Source: Cephalopachus bancanus
Taxonomy: Eukaryota > Chordata > Mammalia > Primates > Tarsiidae
Direction of reading: 5' to 3'
Assembly (NCBI GenBank): GCA_027257055.1
Contig: JAPVLO010000007.1
Span: 3,286,001 to 3,350,000 of the forward strand
Length of the DNA stretch: 64,000 nucleotides
Under the pieces are notes generated by a model. The model saw only the letters and a list, made by a program, of their open reading frames with translations, was not told where the DNA came from and searched no databases. Position 1 is the stretch's first letter, and each line of letters starts with the position of its first letter. Made by a program: the position numbers and the translations under genes. Positions 23,916 to 35,639 of this stretch are shown here, piece by piece.

Positions 23916-24388
23916 TTTTCTCCTCGCCTGGAATGGCCCAGACGTGAGACACCTGAGCTTCAAAAACATGGTAAAACACCAGCCCCAGGGCCCTGGAACC
24001 ATTGAGTTAAGTGCGAGCAGGGGAGTCACCTCCCTGACACCCCTCAAAGTGCATCGGGACTGGCCCCCAAATCTGGGCCCAGAACATCCTTGACAAGTCT
24101 GGGCCAGACAGGCAGGGAGGGTGGCTGCCCCCTGGGGCCAAGAGGACAGCGGTGTGGTTTGGCTTTAGTGCAAAAAGCTGGTTTCTTCAGAGGCACTTTG
24201 AGTGGGGGGGACCCCTCCCCCACCTCCGAGGTCCAGGGTCACTAACTCCCCCACCCCCTTTGCAAGTAGACCCTGCAGTCTGGAGAGGCCAGGTCTGGGG
24301 CTCCCCCAAGGCTGTTTCAGCCCCTGGCTGGGGCTGGGGAGAGAAGACGGTAGCTTATTTAGTCCTGTGGAGTCAAGGCCTGGTGGGC

Positions 24389-27337
24389 TCAGTCCAGGAA
24401 CCGCTGGCAGGCCTTCTTCCAGCGGCAGGCCGTGCACCACAGATCCCGGTGGTCAACGCCGTACACCTTCCGGCACTTCTTGGCGTCACCACGGGGCTTT
24501 CTGGGAGACACAGAGCATGGGTGCCATGGGGCCTGACCCTCCCCGCCTGGTGCCTGCCCTAGCCCTCAACCCCCACGCACCTCAGGTGGACACCAATCCT
24601 GGAGGGCAGGGCTGGCATGCAGGCTCCAGCTTCGGGGGGCTGTAGCTCCAGACGGCCAGGTGCCAGGCAGCCACGGGGGAAAACACAGCCAGGGCTTCGC
24701 TCCCCTCCAGAGTGTGCTGAGGTCCGCTCCCAGCTACCACCCAGGGCCTCGCCCACCTGGTAGGCATGGTCACCATGGCACACCTGGGGAGGGGCTGCAG
24801 AGCTCAGGACAGGGGCTGGGGACTCCAGCAGCTCCAGGCGGGGAAAGGCAGGTGGCACGGAGGCTGTGGGGGACACTGGGGCCAGACTGGACAGCCCGTC
24901 TGTCAGCATGTCCACACCCACATCCAGCTCCGTGTAGTAGAAGTCTTCCTCACCGTCACTCTGCTCTGGTTCCCCCTGCCTCCTGCTGGGAACACAGCCG
25001 GGAGCTGATGGGGTGCCCGGTCCCACTGCACCCCACCGGCCCCCGGGCCCCACCGCACCCCAGGTGCACCAGACGGATGTGTCTCTGCATCGCGGATGCC
25101 GTGCTCAGCACCTTCCCACAGCTCTTCCACAGACACTGGAACATGACACGGGCCGAGCTCTGGAGGACAGGGGCTGCGGTCAGCTTGGCTATACCCTCGC
25201 TTCTACCCCCCGGGGCTGCCCCCAGCTCACCTTCCTCTTCCTCAGGGTGGGTTCCCCGAAAAGAAAGTGGGCTGCCTCGGGAGGCAGTGGGGGTGATGGG
25301 GTGGACGGAGAGGACTGGTCGCTGGCCAGGTCCCAGCCCCAGTCTCCACTGTTGCTGCTGCTGCTGTAGCTGCCTGGGGGCCGTGCCAGTGCCTCCTTCC
25401 AGGGCTCCAAGCCAGGCTCTGTGGGGACACGCCCCCTCAGGTTTTGCGGTGGCTTCAGCGAGTTCCTAACTCTGAGTTCTCCCTGCCCGCCTACCTATGC
25501 CCAGGTGAGCCTGATGGGCAGAGCCTCTTGGAGGAGCTGGCCGGGAGGAGCAGCCTAGCACAGGAAAGGGCAGACAGACGTCCCATGTGGGGTGGGAGCT
25601 GCCTGATGTGGCCCGCCAAGTGCAGGGGAATAGTTCACAGAGGCCAGAAGGCTGGGGCCTTGCCCCACCCACAGCCCTGAGTGCAGACCTGAGTCTCACC
25701 TGGGCTGAATGCTGCAGCGGGGGCCCCCAGCAGGAGCGGGCTGGTGGACAAGCTTGTAAGGGCTGCGGCAGCCATGACCTCGTCCAGCCGGGCACTCGGG
25801 ACGGCTCTGGAGATGGGGCAGGGTGTGGGTGGGGCCCAGAGGCATTCTGGGTCCCTTCTCTGCGGGGTCCACGTGCAGGCACCGGCACGTGTGCGCACAC
25901 CAGGCTGCCTGACTTCCAGTGCCGGTTGGGCGGCCTGGCTCCTCCCCCAGCTCGGGTTGCAGAGTTGAAAATGGCCAGGAACCACCAGAAACAGGCCCGG
26001 GGCTGGATAAAGCCCGAGTTATCTCCAGCCTGGGGTTTGTTTCAGTGTGGCTCCTTCAGGCCTTGGTGCAGAGCAGGGGCCCGAAGCCCCAACAGAGGGG
26101 CAGGCCGAACCCAGCCCTCCCCCCATCACACATTAACCAGGGTTGTGCAACAGCAGCTGTGGGCCTCGTGCCAGGCCTGGGAGGGCGGGAGCAGCGGGGG
26201 AGACTGGGCTCAAAGCACAAGCGGGTCCAGGCCCCAGCGAGTCAGGCCAGAGCCTGCCCCTGCCCTCACAGTCAGCCCCATGCGTGGGCACGGCAGGGGT
26301 GAGGAGGTGGTGGTCAGGAGCCCCAGGGACTCCTGGACAGTCAGTCTGATAACTGGCAGCCTCTTCACAAAAACGGACAGCCCCACCCTCTCAGTCCTTC
26401 GCTCTGGTGCCCAGGAGCAGGGGGAGAATAAGGGACCCAGATACGTTGCTCATTTCTGCCCAAGCCCTCCGAGGCTGGAGAGCTGGGAGGTTTAAACAGC
26501 TAGGACCCTGAGCCGCCCTCTACAAAGGCCTCCTGAGGGAGGCGCAGAAGGCACGTGCCTGCACGCACCCGCGCCACTGCACACCTCGACGCAAGTGCGC
26601 ATCGCCCACCGAGTCCCGGACTCCGGCTCTCCTGCTCACCTCTGCACTGGCACCGGGATGTGCGCCGACTGAGTTCGGAGCCCCGCCGCCCCAGCCCACG
26701 AGCTGGGAGCCCCCAGCTCTGCGTTCCGCGGCTCTTGCGGCAGCTCACACTCCAAGCCCGCAAAGCTGTCGCCCACGGAAAGGCCCTGAGGATGGGGCAA
26801 GCTCAGTGAAGGTGGCGGGCCGGGTACCCCAGGCCTCCCCAGCCCCCACTTCCCCTCTCCCCCCCCGGCCTCCCCCCTCCGGCCTCCACCCAGATCCGCT
26901 CGGCGCCCGCCCCCCAAACCGGCTGCGGCCGGTGTGGACGCCGCGGCCCCGCCCCCAGCCCCGCCCCCGGTCCGGCGCGGCGGGAAGCGTTCCTCGGCCT
27001 CCCGGCACTGTCCCGCCCGGGCCGCGGACAAGCGCGTACCGACGCGGCCGCCCCCGCCGCCGGGTCTCCGGGACCCAAAGTTTGTGCGGCCCCGACGCCA
27101 TCTTTGCAGCGGGAGAAACTTTCGGCGCCCCCACCCTCCGGCGCCCGGTACCTTCGGCGGCGTGGGCACCGTCCCGAGGGCGGCGCGCGGACCCGGGTCC
27201 TCCGCGTGCAGCCCTGGCACCTCCACCCAGCGCTCGCCGGGGTCTGGGGCCGGCGCAGCCGCGGGATCCCGGCCGGCGGCGCGGGACGCGAGGTGCTCGC
27301 AGCCCGAGCCCAGCGCCGGGGGAGGCTCGGCCTCCAT
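24389..27337 (-). CDS. SLC2A4RG: SLC2A4RG, GLUT4 enhancer factor
   Basis: SLC2A4RG (GEF) is a nuclear zinc-finger protein that binds the SLC2A4/GLUT4 enhancer, where it cooperates with MEF2A. Coding exons on the minus strand are 27337-27152, 26785-26640, 25806-25700, 25418-25231, 25159-25059, 24982-24581 (read as one, see below) and 24500-24389; all junctions have GT-AG ends and phases agree. The start reads [11 protein letters not shown]. Exon 3 carries the conserved [20 protein letters not shown], exon 4 the Ser-rich [19 protein letters not shown], exon 5 the single C2H2 finger (C-x4-C, then HIRLVH). The last exon has the basic C-rich end [17 protein letters not shown]. Human has 387 residues. 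Here the usual small intron after AYQ seems to have lost its acceptor and remains open, giving 413 residues; with it removed the protein would have 385. Confidence 0.94.
24673..24756 (-). other. SLC2A4RG: Former SLC2A4RG mini-intron, apparently exonised
   Basis: Between residues AYQ and [10 protein letters not shown] the minus strand carries 84 bases that begin with a good donor (CAG|gtgggc) and end in a pyrimidine run 'gttttccccc' followed by 'gtg' where 'cag' would be expected. No AG acceptor is present at that place. The 84 bases are a multiple of three, have no stop, and read [20 protein letters not shown] and eight more residues. As I recall it, the human protein runs directly from the Tyr-Gln to Gly-Cys-Leu. 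Retention is therefore inferred. Confidence 0.6.
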
Positions 27338-27531
27338 GGCCTGCCGGGCGCCAAGGCTGCAGTGCGAGGGCGGACACGCAGGACGCGGCCCCGGGCCGGG
27401 CCGGGCTGGCCGGGCCACCGACCCCCGCCCTGGATCCGGCCGCCGCCCCTGCCGCGCTGCCGGAGGCCGCCCGGCGGCCACGCCCCCTCCGCGGGCCGCG
27501 CTGGCCCCGCCTCGCCCCTATGCACGCGCCT

Positions 27532-27536
27532 ATTGG
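27532..27536 (-). promoter_or_regulatory. CCAAT box upstream of SLC2A4RG
   Basis: The plus strand ATTGG gives CCAAT on the SLC2A4RG strand, 195 bases before its ATG, in the context 'gggCCAATagg', a good NF-Y site. A second copy lies 62 bases further upstream. Confidence 0.5.
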
Positions 27537-27593
27537 CCCGCGCGCTGTATCAACATTCCGAGGTGGACGGCGTCTCCGGCATACCGCGCTCTC

Positions 27594-27598
27594 ATTGG
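27594..27598 (-). promoter_or_regulatory. Second CCAAT box upstream of SLC2A4RG
   Basis: Another ATTGG on the plus strand in the same context ('gggCCAATgag' on the minus strand). Two NF-Y type sites spaced about six helical turns apart suggest a functional proximal promoter; binding is inferred. Confidence 0.5.
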
Positions 27599-28136
27599 CC
27601 CGTGCTTCGCGGGCCCGCCCCGCCCCCGGCCGGTTGCTCCCGCGCTGGCCCGGGGAGGGAGTTGCGGCCCAGCTCCAGCGCCCCCGCCTGCTGGCGGTCT
27701 CCGTCCCGCCCCACGCGCCCTCGGTGCCCCACGCCGGGAGGCCAGCTACCCACGGCGGCTCGCGAATCTGCCAGCGCCGGGCAAGGGGCCGCACTTCCCT
27801 GGCGGGCCTCCCGGGAGCAGGTTATTCTTTAACGCATGGCCGCCCACCTCCCCCCACCCCTTATGTAACACCAGGGGCTCCACGGCCACCCTGCGGCCCG
27901 CTGCACTGCCCCTAGAACAGACTTAGCCTGAAAGCCCCACCCCAGGTGCTCGCCTTTCCCCTCTCTCCACTGACCAGGGGGCCTGACCAGTGGGACGTGG
28001 CCTCAGGTGAAGGCCCAGGCTCCAGAGGGGACATCGCTAATACTCATAGGCAACTCCTGCCCCCTGCCCCAACCTTCCCAGTTTTCAAGAAGGGCAGGCT
28101 GTGACGCTGGTGGTGTTCATGCTCTGGCGATTGCCA

Positions 28137-28142
28137 TTTATT
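28137..28142 (-). terminator. LIME1 poly(A) signal AATAAA
   Basis: The plus strand tttatt gives AATAAA on the minus strand about 130 bases after the LIME1 stop. Its position and the absence of another signal nearby support it as the LIME1 3' end. Confidence 0.75.
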
Positions 28143-28272
28143 AGACGTGAGTCTTCCCCGTGGCAGGAGGCACGGGCTGTCAGAGCCGCTGGAACCTCAG
28201 GGGCCTAACTGTGGAGGAAGGAACACAGGTACTGCAGTGCTCTGGGCAGGGAGGGGAAGGCCGAGGCAGGTG

Positions 28273-29531
28273 TCAGCCGGGAGCCTCACTGCCCTGCCTG
28301 TGTCCACTCATGCTAACAGCCAGAGCTGGGGGCTCTGGGACCCCCTTCTCGCAAATGCTCTCATACACGTTTTCCAGGGGACTGCTGTTCACACCCATGC
28401 GCCAGAATGGTAGGGCCTCACAGGCCTCCTCACTCCCCAAGGCCAGAGTCATGCCCCTGTCCTTGGGGTCCAGCAGGTCCATGGTGGGTCCTGGGTCCCT
28501 CCTCTTAGGCTTGCAGACCCTGGAGTAGAGGGTGTCCACCTGGGGAGAGGGAGCCACCGAGGGAGAGCTCAGCACCAGCTTGCTGAGGACCTACCAGCCC
28601 CACCTACCATACCCCACTCTGGCCCACTGTACCTGGGTGTCTGGGGTCACCACAGCCTTCCCCAGCTGCAGTTCTTGGAGGTCCTGATCTGCCCCCTTGG
28701 GCTTCTGGATGCAGGCATACTCAGCCACCACAGGCCTGGCTGCCAGGCTGGCCCTGGGAAGGGCTGCCAGCCCCATGTTGGAATAGGTGGCCTCCGGGCT
28801 GATGGAAGGCATGGTGGCAGGCAGGGCCCAGGGTGGCTCCTGGGGTGGGAAGGCTCGGGGTGCTGCCTGCAGCCTGGTGGGACCCCTGCAGACCTCCATC
28901 CAGGATGGGTGCAGGAGGTCCATGCTGGCAGGCCAAGGCACTGGGGGTGGGGTCAGGTGGGTCACTAGGGGCAAAAACAGGTCTGGCCCAGGTGGGAGCT
29001 GCACAGCTGGCCCCGCCCATCCCCACCCCGCAGGGCTCTTCTCACCTGGGCCACGGTGGGGCCTGTGCAGCTCGTGCAATCTGGTGTCTGACTTGCTGAG
29101 AGAGCAGAGGAGGGTCCGCCTTAGCAGTGACTGGGGGGCGAGGAAGGTTGTCGGTATCCTGCAGGCCCCGCCCTTGCCCCAGGGACAGCCCGGCACTCAC
29201 CGCTTCCGCAGGCTCCACAGGGCCCTGCAGGCCCACAGGCTGCTTCCGTGCCTGCTTCCTGGGGGCAAGCGTGTCATGGGGGGAGGGGCAGAGGTGGGGA
29301 CCAGCCATCAGCCTTGTTCCAAGGTCCCAAGGTGGGAGCAGAGCTGGGTGCACAGACCTGCCCCAGCCCACACCCCCCATCAGTGGTGGAGGGGCGGTAG
29401 AGCCCAGTCCCTCAGGAGCGGATGAGGACCTACCTGTGGCAGGCCGTGCACAGCACCCACACCCAGAGGAACAGGCAGCAGCAACCAAGGACCCAGAGGG
29501 CAGGAGGGGCTGAGGATATCTGCAGCCCCAT
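28273..29531 (-). CDS. LIME1: LIME1, Lck-interacting transmembrane adaptor
   Basis: LIME1 is a raft-associated transmembrane adaptor of T and B cells that is tyrosine-phosphorylated by Src-family kinases and binds Lck and Csk. Coding exons on the minus strand are 29531-29434, 29258-29201, 29130-29046, 28940-28633 and 28539-28273, phases consistent, 271 residues (human 295). The N-terminus [20 protein letters not shown] is a short ectodomain running into one membrane helix, followed by CTAC, a likely palmitoylation pair. The cytoplasmic part keeps [13 protein letters not shown] and tyrosine motifs: TYSNMGL, EYACIQK, LYSRVCK and VYESICE, suited to SH2 binding. Exon 2 uses an acceptor that makes the juxtamembrane segment shorter than in human. 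Upstream 5'UTR exons could not be placed. Confidence 0.9.
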
Positions 29532-30863
29532 CCTGTGCAACCAGGGGCCTGGGGGCAAAGGAGCGGGGCACTGGAGCTGGCCAGGGCCCCTGCTCTGGGG
29601 CCCCGTCCTCCCTCTCCGGCTCTGACTCAGCACAGGAAGCCCCGAGGCTCCACAGCCCCTCCCTCCAGGAGGCGCCCACCCTCCTGTCTGGCTGGGGCCC
29701 CAGCAGAGATGGGAGGGTGGCCGCAGCAACACCCAGTGTGGCCAGAGAGGAGACCAGGGCAGCTGTGACCTTGCCAAGGCTGCACTGTGGTCACTGCAGC
29801 CCAAACCCAAAATATGGGGAAGCCCCTGGACCTCTGCCACAGGTTTCAGACCTTGCCTGCAGGCGCCCCCTGCCCAGACATGGCTTCCCCCCCCCAACAC
29901 CCTGGCAATGCCCCCACGCCTCACCGAAGAGCCCAGCACCCTGAGGACCTGGAAAGGCAAGGCGGGGCCAGCAGGCAGGAAAGGGCTGCTTTGGGCCCTG
30001 AGTGCCCCCACCCACTTCTCCCTGGCTTTTCTCTTCTCCCGCCATCCCTAACACAAGATGTTACCTTCCTGGGGGCTTGGCAGAGTTTCTGGGGGTGGGG
30101 ACACAGGCCAGCAACACAGAGGCAGGCACTGAGTAAGGAGTGGTCTCTGGAGGTCAGGGCCTGTCTGCCCAGATCTGGGGAGTTGGCTTCTCTCACAAGG
30201 ACCAATCAGGCCACAGCCAGGTCCCAAAGCACTGACTTGGATCTCAGCTGCCCCCAGGAGGGCACTGAGGGGCTGGGAGACCTGTCCAGGCACTTACCAA
30301 GGCCACGGCCAGCTCTTCCTCAGCTGTCAGGTCAAGCCAGGAAAGCCTTTGTGCACCTTCAGCAAGCCCCTGCCTCACTTCCTGTCAGCTTGGCACCGCC
30401 CACAGCCTCCCACCCACCTGCTGCGCCTGCTGAGATCTAGACGGGCTCTGCAAGAGCCCCAAGCCAGCACCACTCTGAGAGCCTAACCCGCGTCCCCCCA
30501 CATGGCAGGGAGGCAGGCAGAGTAGGTGCACTGGACAATCAGTGCCAAGCCCTGGCCCAGAACCCCTAAGCCCACAGGGCCGCATCCCCTGCCTCACTAG
30601 CAGCACTCCCCACGGGAGCACAGTGCTCCCCACCCCTGGAGCAGCACCGAGCTCCCAGGTTGTGAGTGTCAGACAACCTGGGCTCTGACCCGCCTCAGTT
30701 AGAGAAGGGAGAGAGAGAGAATGCCAGTCCTCCCAGGCTGGGGCAGCAGCCCCACTCAGCCCCTCAGCCCAGACCACCTGCCACACAGCCCCGTGCAGAC
30801 TCTTCTCTCCTGAGACCCCACAGCCAGCCCAGTCTTCACTGAATGACACTGTGATGAAATCAC
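29532..30863 (-). other. LIME1 upstream region / spacer to ZGPAT
   Basis: About 1.3 kb between the LIME1 start codon and the ZGPAT poly(A) signal. It is moderately GC-rich unique sequence without recognised repeats or convincing coding exons. It must hold the LIME1 promoter and non-coding 5' exon(s), which I could not delimit. Confidence 0.5.
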
Positions 30864-30869
30864 TTTAAT
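30864..30869 (-). terminator. ZGPAT poly(A) signal ATTAAA
   Basis: The plus strand tttaat reads ATTAAA on the minus strand, 225 bases beyond the ZGPAT stop codon, the usual variant signal at the expected place. Confidence 0.65.
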
Positions 30870-31093
30870 GTCCTCGCTAAGGAGATGCCCCTAGACACTG
30901 GCAGGGTGGGCAAGGAAGTGTCCAGGTGCAACCCCGCTGCCCATCTCCTCTCAGCAGTTTCCACACCCCCAGGCTGAAGGGCCAAGGGGGCTGGCCTGGA
31001 GTGGCTGGCGTCCTGGTTGTTGGACAACAGCTGTCTTCCTGAGGACGGCTGGAGCCAGAGTCCCTGGCTCTGTCCACAGTGCTCGTGGGGCCT

Positions 31094-33391
31094 CTAGAAC
31101 TCAGTCATCTTCTTGTGAGTGTCTGCTTTCCTCTGCTCACGCTGCAGGCCCGCCTCCTGTGCCCGGAGCTGCCCCAGCTGCCGCTGGGCTCCTGCCAGCT
31201 TCTCCTCCAGCTGGGCTGCTGCCACACTGTGCCTAGGGAGGGCTGCCATCAGCCAGGCCCAGGCACCCACCCCAGGTGCTTGCCCACTGCCATGCCACTA
31301 TGCAGGCCCCCCAGAATCAGCCTGCCATGCGAGGGCCTGGTGTGCTCATACACGTGTTGGTGCCTGGCTACCCCAGCTGCCCTCTCTGCCCCGTGCTGGG
31401 TCCCACACGTACCGGCCGGCGTTGCGGGCCAGTGCCTCCCGAATGCCCTGGATGTCCCGTTGGGTTCGCTCGATCTTCTCCTCAGTCTGAAAGAGCCGCA
31501 GGCTCAGGGCACGCTTGGCGCTCTTGCTGGCATGGTATATGTCCTTGCTCCTCCTCCCTGGGAGGGCTCCCCTGGGCTCTGGGGCCCCAGTTGTCTGGTC
31601 CTGCAGCTTCTCATTCAAGAAGTCAAACACAGTCCGAGAGGGCTGGCGACCCCCAGGCCTGCGCCCTCTTCCCCGGGACCTGGGGGACCTCCCAGCACCA
31701 GTCCCACTGCGCCTAGGCAGCTTCTGCAGGAGTTCTGCACACTGGTCCAGCGACTTCCCACGAGGCAGCACCACTGCGTGGATGGGCTCCACTCGGCCTT
31801 CTGCATGCCGGCCCAGGCCTGGAAAAGACACAGGCTGGTACTGCTGCTGCTGCCAGACCCCAAGGCCATGCCACGGCAGCCCCGTCTCACCCAGGGCCAT
31901 GCACACTCACCCTTGCCAAACTCGTAGCCCATCTTGGCGAGGAGCCTGGAGCCGATGCCCCGTGTGTGCACCTCCCAGCCAGCGAAGGCAGAGCTGCAGG
32001 GCCTGGTGTCTGCTGTGCCTGACTCCACCACTGCAGGAGACAGGACAGTGGCTCGGTTAGGCCAGTGGTCGCTGCATTGTGACCCGGGCTCCAGCCCATG
32101 TTGGCCCAAGAGCTCAGCTCCTGGGCAGAGCCCCAGTCCCACCCTCAGGCTCTGGCCCGTCACCCAGGCCTGCTGTGGTGACAACTGACAGAGCTTAGCC
32201 ACCCCCAGAGACTGCTGAACCGCAGGGTGGCACCTGATTGTACCATACCACCCACCCTGGTCCTCCCACCTTACTGGATGCGAGTGCCTCCTTCCCTCAT
32301 GGAGAGCTGCCAACTTCACTCCGCTCCCATCACCACAGATGGGGTTTCAGAAACCTCGTTCATGTCTTAGGTCCGGGATACCTCCCTGTCTTGTTCTGAT
32401 CCCTGAGGGCTGGGCACTGCCCACTAGTCCCCACTCACAACTCACATCCCAGGACACCTCCCCGTCTTGTTCTGACCTCTGAGGGCTGGAAAGTTCCTGA
32501 AACTTCCACCCTGGTCGTGTGGACACTCTTCTTAGCCTGCCAGGATCCACAGGGTACCCAGGCCCTACGTTTGAGAAGTGCCTTCCTGTGACTTCCTTGG
32601 CAGCTCCCGCATCAACAGCAGGGTGTGGCCACAGCCTCATGTCAGTGAGACTTCAGTTGTTGCCCACACGTTCCTTGGAGGCAAAGGCTGGGTACTGCCC
32701 TGTGGATCCTGGGACCTACTCAGGCCTTCCTGCTCCTCTGCCCCTTAGCCAGTGCTTCCATGAGAGGCACAGCCACACTGCCCCAAACTGGCAGACCATC
32801 TGTTTGGACGGGCCCCCAGCTGGAGCTCTCAGGGTAAGCATTCCACCCTCCTGACTCTGGACACCCCGAGCAGCAGCAAACCTCTGGCATAGCTGGCATC
32901 ATCCATGTCGCCACCATCTGAGTCAGAGGACTCAGCGGCCTCTGTGCGCAGTGGGGGCAGGATGCTGTCCCCCTCCACCACAGCCTCCCTCAGCAGCAGT
33001 GAGTCAAACTTGACCGTGTAGTAGCCACTGTCCACATCTGGAGGGACAGAAGGTGCCAGTGATCAGGGGCATGCTGGAAGGAGGGAGCAGGGCAGGTGAT
33101 GCTAGGCACACCTGCTCACGTCAGGCCCAGATCCAGAATCCCAGGGAGGTGGGAGAGGCCACATGGTAAGAACACACGTGATGCCCGGGAGGGGGGGTCC
33201 CTGAAAGGGTCCTTGGTTCTGTGGAAGCCACTGGAGAGGTCCTGTGGCCAGCCTCACCCGTGATCCGTGCTGCATGCCAGAGGCCGTCCTGGTGCTTGGC
33301 CAGACATGCAGAGCCAGCCCGCAAGGAGCTCAGGTCCGGGTCCTGGAAGGGGCGCAGCTCATCCAGGGAGACCACCTGCCCGTGTGAGAAC
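31094..33391 (-). CDS. ZGPAT: ZGPAT coding exons 2-6 (Tudor-like, G-patch, coiled coil)
   Basis: These are the C-terminal five coding exons of ZGPAT (ZIP), a nuclear CCCH zinc-finger and G-patch protein that represses transcription, including EGFR, through NuRD. Exons on the minus strand: 33391-33258, 33037-32882, 32030-31911, 31818-31413 and 31232-31094; all junctions are GT-AG and in phase. The first completes the CCCH finger (RFSH) and enters the Tudor-like segment (LAKHQDGLWHAARI, then GYYTVKFDSLLLREAVVEGD). The G-patch follows across two exons: GWEVHTRGIGSRLLAKMGYE then FGKGLGRHAEGRVEPIHAVV. A conserved basic helix SKSAKRALSLRLFQTEEKIE and a Gln-rich coiled coil lead to the end DTHKKMTEF and TAG at 31096-31094. 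With the exon at 48575-49158 the protein has 512 residues; human isoforms have 531 and 511, and this gene matches the one lacking the 20-residue alternative insert. Confidence 0.96.
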
Positions 33392-33469
33392 CTGCAGAGA
33401 GCCGCAGGGTCAGGGCTCAGGTATGGTCATCCACCTGGGCACTGCCACAGAGGGAGAGACGGAGAGCCC

Positions 33470-33700
33470 ATCAGACACACATCCACAGGCACTCTCTCAC
33501 ACACACGTGCACACAGGCATTCACACACAAGCATGTACAGACTATTTCACACAAGCATATACATACAATGCGCTCTTATGCATATATACATGCACGCACA
33601 CATGCACATACTCACTTTCATGCATACACATACTCATTGTACATGAACTCCTACACATGTATACAAATGCACACACACACACTCACTTTCTCTCAGGATG
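33470..33700. repeat. CA-rich imperfect microsatellite in ZGPAT intron
   Basis: Dispersed cacaca, cacgtgcaca and tacacatg tracts about 100 bases upstream (in gene sense) of ZGPAT coding exon 2. It produces spurious His/Thr-rich open frames. Confidence 0.8.
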
Positions 33701-35328
33701 GACTTGGCACCTCTGAGAAGATGCCCCAAGTCTCCCAGCTGTCCAGGCTAGAGTGCCAATGGGCACACAACCCTACAATGGCAGCTCGTCATGTAGCCCC
33801 AAACAGCCACAGTTCGTCAGAACACGTGTCACGGTGTGCATATGTGTGTGCTCATATAGCCGAGTCCCCTCCAAGCTAACAGTTATCAAACAGTGATGCC
33901 CTCACATACAGGAATGAGTGAACTAGCAAAATAAAACCAAAACCAAGACACACAGAGAGAGAACAGAGAGGCAACACGGGACACACTGTGACCTTTCATC
34001 TGCCAAACAAAGAAGTGAGCAGATTAAGTGCCACCCGCCACTGCTAAAACCAGGGCACCAGGAGAGCTAAGGCTGTGCCCGTATGCCCTCAGTGGAAACT
34101 GGCTGGAAAAGGCAAAAGCAGCATTCAACAGGAAACGCTGCCAAAGAGCCACCTGGGAGCTGTAACACCACTGCTGCCACCCCACCCCTACTGGAGGCTG
34201 GGTTGGCAACACGAAAAGCCTTCATGTTGGGTAGACTCTCTAGCCCAGCAAGTGCATCCAAGAAATGGGTTTTCAAAAGTAGTAATGTGTACAAAGGTCC
34301 GGCCACAAGGATGTTAACCAAATACAAAAAACATGGAAACAATGGAAATTTCCAACCATGAAAAGTTGTCGAGTTGATGGTGTGCCTGTAAGATGAATGT
34401 GAAACAAACAGAACTGGCAGATGGCCGACAGAGCAGAGAGAGCACTGGGGAAAGTTCCTGCACGCAGCGTGAACAGCATAGTGAGTGAGGACGAGGGACT
34501 GGACTCAGAAGGAAATGGGAAACACTGGGTTTCCAACTCACCTACCTCACAACATCCAAGGAAACCTCCACAGTAAGCAGGGACTGAACCCTGAAACAAA
34601 CATTTAGAACCAAAGATGCTTCTGGTTTCTGGCTGCAGTCAGGCAGAGGCTATTAAACCCTCCCACAGAAAAACAAAGCTAAACTGGACCAAATTATCAA
34701 AACTCACCGACTCAGTTCTGGAAACTGGCCAAAGCTGACAACACACTGAGAAGAGATTACCCCTGAACAACTGCTCAGTGCAGGTCAGGACAGGGAGTCT
34801 GTGCCTGCTCCTGGCCTGGGTCAGTAAACGCGAGAGCGTTCCTCGCTCTCTCAGCTGGCTGCAGAAACCAGCGGCAGGTAGGTGGGATGTGGGACAGAGG
34901 GCGGGACCAGAGCCTGTGGCTCACTGTGGTGAGGTGAATGGAAACTGACAAGGAAGCCAACTGGGGCTATGATTCCAGCTGGGCTGAGCACTGGGCAGCC
35001 AGATGTCTGGAGGGAGACCCTGAAGATGAGAGACCCCTGAAGGGTTGGCTCCCCACAACCTCTGGCTCTCCAGGAAGCTACTGCCGATGTTGGACGCTCC
35101 AGGACCCAGAAAGGGAAAGTAGACACTGGATGGCTGTACTTGGGATGTGCCCCCTCACCTAGGAGCTCCCCACCCACATGCTTCAGTGGGACACTGCCTC
35201 GGCTAGAAGTGTCTGACTGAGCACAACCATGGCCTACATCACTGGCTGCCCACTATACCATGCAAACACAGAAGCAATCCCTAGGAGGCCAGATAAAAAA
35301 TAAAAATGAGTTTTAAAATCTGAGCAGA
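33701..35328. other. ZGPAT intron stretch with weak L1 traces
   Basis: Mostly unassigned sequence. Around 34.3 kb it resembles the L1 3' part weakly. No exon recognised. Confidence 0.4.
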
Positions 35329-35626
35329 AGCCGGGCTTGGTAGCTCAGCCTGTAATCCCACGCCTTGGGAGGCTCAGGTGAGTGGATTGCCTGAACCTGC
35401 GGGTTCGAGACCTGCCTGGGCAACTTGGCGAGACCTCATCTCTACAATAAATAAAAAATCAGCCGGGCGTGATAGTGCGTGCCTGTAGTTCCAGCTACTT
35501 GAAAGGCTGAGGTGGAAGGATCGCCGGAGCCTAGCAGGTCGAGGCTGCGGTGGCCGGGAGCAGCCACTGCACTCCAGTCTGGGCGACAGAGTGAGATTCC
35601 AACTCAAAAAAAATAAATAAATAAAA
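35329..35626 (+). mobile_element. Alu, young, with target-site duplication
   Basis: Flanked by 'aaaatctgagcaga' on both sides; otherwise near consensus for this lineage. Confidence 0.94.
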
Positions 35627-35639
35627 TAAAATCTGAGCA

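Larger units (their letters stand above)
26540..27830. promoter_or_regulatory. CpG island at the SLC2A4RG 5' end
   Basis: The interval is strongly GC-rich with dense CpG and covers SLC2A4RG exons 1 and 2 and about 500 bases upstream of its ATG. Long open frames on both strands here are by-products of base composition. Multiple 'ccccgccc'-type GC boxes are visible. No TATA box was seen, as usual for such promoters. Confidence 0.75.

Noticed and set aside
26636..27926. Several long overlapping open frames on both strands (up to 369 codons)
   Set aside because: They lie in a CpG island where stop codons are rare. Their sequences are low-complexity Arg/Pro/Gly/Ala, and only the SLC2A4RG exons have family matches.
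33221..33879. His/Thr-rich open frames of 103-149 codons
   Set aside because: Derived from CA-rich microsatellite sequence in ZGPAT intron 1.
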